From Hyphomicrobiales bacterium (GTDB lineage Bacteria > Pseudomonadota > Alphaproteobacteria > Rhizobiales > JAJFHR01), in assembly GCA_021775515.1 (NCBI GenBank), contig JAJFHR010000344.1, positions 1 to 6,729 on the forward strand: DNA of 6,729 bases. The letters are read 5' to 3'. Both the position numbers and the translations under genes were made by a program. Below the pieces are notes generated by a model that saw only the letters and a list, made by a program, of their open reading frames with translations, did no database searches and had not been told where the DNA came from. How positions within the stretch are numbered: the stretch's first letter is position 1; every line of letters starts with the position of its first letter. Of this stretch, positions 6,436-6,729 are shown piece by piece.

Positions 6436-6482
6436 TTTCATAATATTTCGATTGACATTCTTTTTCTTTCTGATCATCGTTC
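6436..6482 (+). promoter_or_regulatory. Candidate promoter and phased TTTC sites of the binding-protein gene
   Basis: A perfect -35 TTGACA lies at 6452-6457. The -10 position after 17 bases (6475-6480, CATCGT) matches only 3 of 6, so a dependent or weak promoter is possible. TTTC-like motifs (TTTC or ATTC) end at 6439, 6449, 6460 and 6470, about one helical turn apart, and a GTTC ends at 6482. TTTCGATT (6446-6453) overlaps the -35 and shares the TTCGAT core of the E. coli GlpR half-site. Repression by the divergent GlpR is inferred. Confidence 0.35.
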
Positions 6483-6497
6483 GGGATACTCAATTCT

Positions 6498-6505
6498 CGG
6501 GAGGT
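6498..6505 (+). promoter_or_regulatory. Strong ribosome binding site of the solute-binding-protein gene
   Basis: CGGGAGGT ends 6 bases before the ATG at 6512, a near-ideal Shine-Dalgarno sequence. It fixes the start at 6512 rather than the in-frame ATG at 6524, and contrasts with the weak sites of the other genes here, suggesting high expression typical of periplasmic binding proteins. Confidence 0.8.
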
Positions 6506-6511
6506 AGTTCA

Positions 6512-6729
6512 ATGAAAATCAACATGAAAAAGACAATGATTTCCGCTCTCACACTTGTGGCGGCATTGTCTGTTTCCAGCCCAGGTTGGGCCGGAATTGA
6601 AGAAGCAAAAAAATGGGTTGAAAAAGAATTTCAACCCTCGACCTTGACCAAGGACGAGCAACTCAAAGAGATGGACTGGTTTGTCAAGGCATCTGCTCCC
6701 TTCAAAGGCATGGAAATCAACGTGCTGTC
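6512..6729 (+). CDS. ABC-transporter solute-binding protein, N-terminal part only
   Basis: Only the first 72 codons are in the window. They encode a Sec signal peptide (MKINMKKTMISALTLVAALS, likely cleavage after GWA at 25-27) and a mature start with IEEAKKWVEKEFQPSTLTKDEQ and later EMDWFVKASAPFKGMEINVLS. This opening resembles periplasmic binding proteins of the CUT1 carbohydrate/polyol type that I recall from rhizobial glycerol-type ABC systems (GlpV in the glpSTPQUV transporter). The protein would capture substrate in the periplasm and deliver it to membrane permeases encoded to the right. The divergent GlpR-like regulator supports glycerol or glycerol-3-phosphate as substrate. The assignment is from a short N-terminus and from context, so I leave the symbol empty. 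The secreted binding-protein call is firmer than the substrate. Confidence 0.75.
   Translation, partial: MKINMKKTMISALTLVAALSVSSPGWAGIEEAKKWVEKEFQPSTLTKDEQLKEMDWFVKASAPFKGMEINVL

Overview
The window looks like a chromosomal segment of an alphaproteobacterium, most likely a member of the Hyphomicrobiales (Rhizobiales) or a near relative, with roughly balanced base composition by eye. The main reasons are a PopZ (DUF2497) gene, which is confined to Alphaproteobacteria, and the same-strand order pcm-like, tolC, popZ, valS, which I recall as common in that class. No RNA gene, insertion sequence, CRISPR array or sign of recent transfer was seen.

Layout, left to right: the 3'-truncated valS (minus strand, running off base 1); a 174-base gap with a candidate valS promoter; popZ (minus); a 111-base gap; tolC (minus); a 219-base gap rich in symmetric motifs; a divergent pcm-like methyltransferase (minus); a gap of about 170 bases; a GlpR/DeoR-family repressor (minus); a 113-base divergent control region; and the first 72 codons of a secreted ABC-transporter solute-binding protein (plus), which runs off the right end. 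No gene-free stretch reaches 300 bases.

Two modules are visible. The first four genes are envelope and housekeeping functions: translation (ValRS), cell-pole organisation (PopZ), the outer-membrane exit duct for efflux or type I secretion (TolC), and a Pcm-like protein. Their gaps are long enough for separate promoters, so a single tight operon is not evident. The pcm-tolC gap carries a full match to the CtrA box, two GANTC (CcrM-type) sites inside a palindrome, and a perfect 16-base palindrome, so tolC may be under cell-cycle and/or repressor control. The second module is a GlpR-like repressor divergent from a CUT1-type binding protein, which suggests a glycerol or glycerol-3-phosphate uptake operon continuing to the right.

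No wholly new system is apparent. The most notable points are the dense regulatory region upstream of tolC, the Pcm-like protein that lacks the canonical catalytic segment, and the long acidic PopZ linker with an in-frame hexanucleotide repeat.
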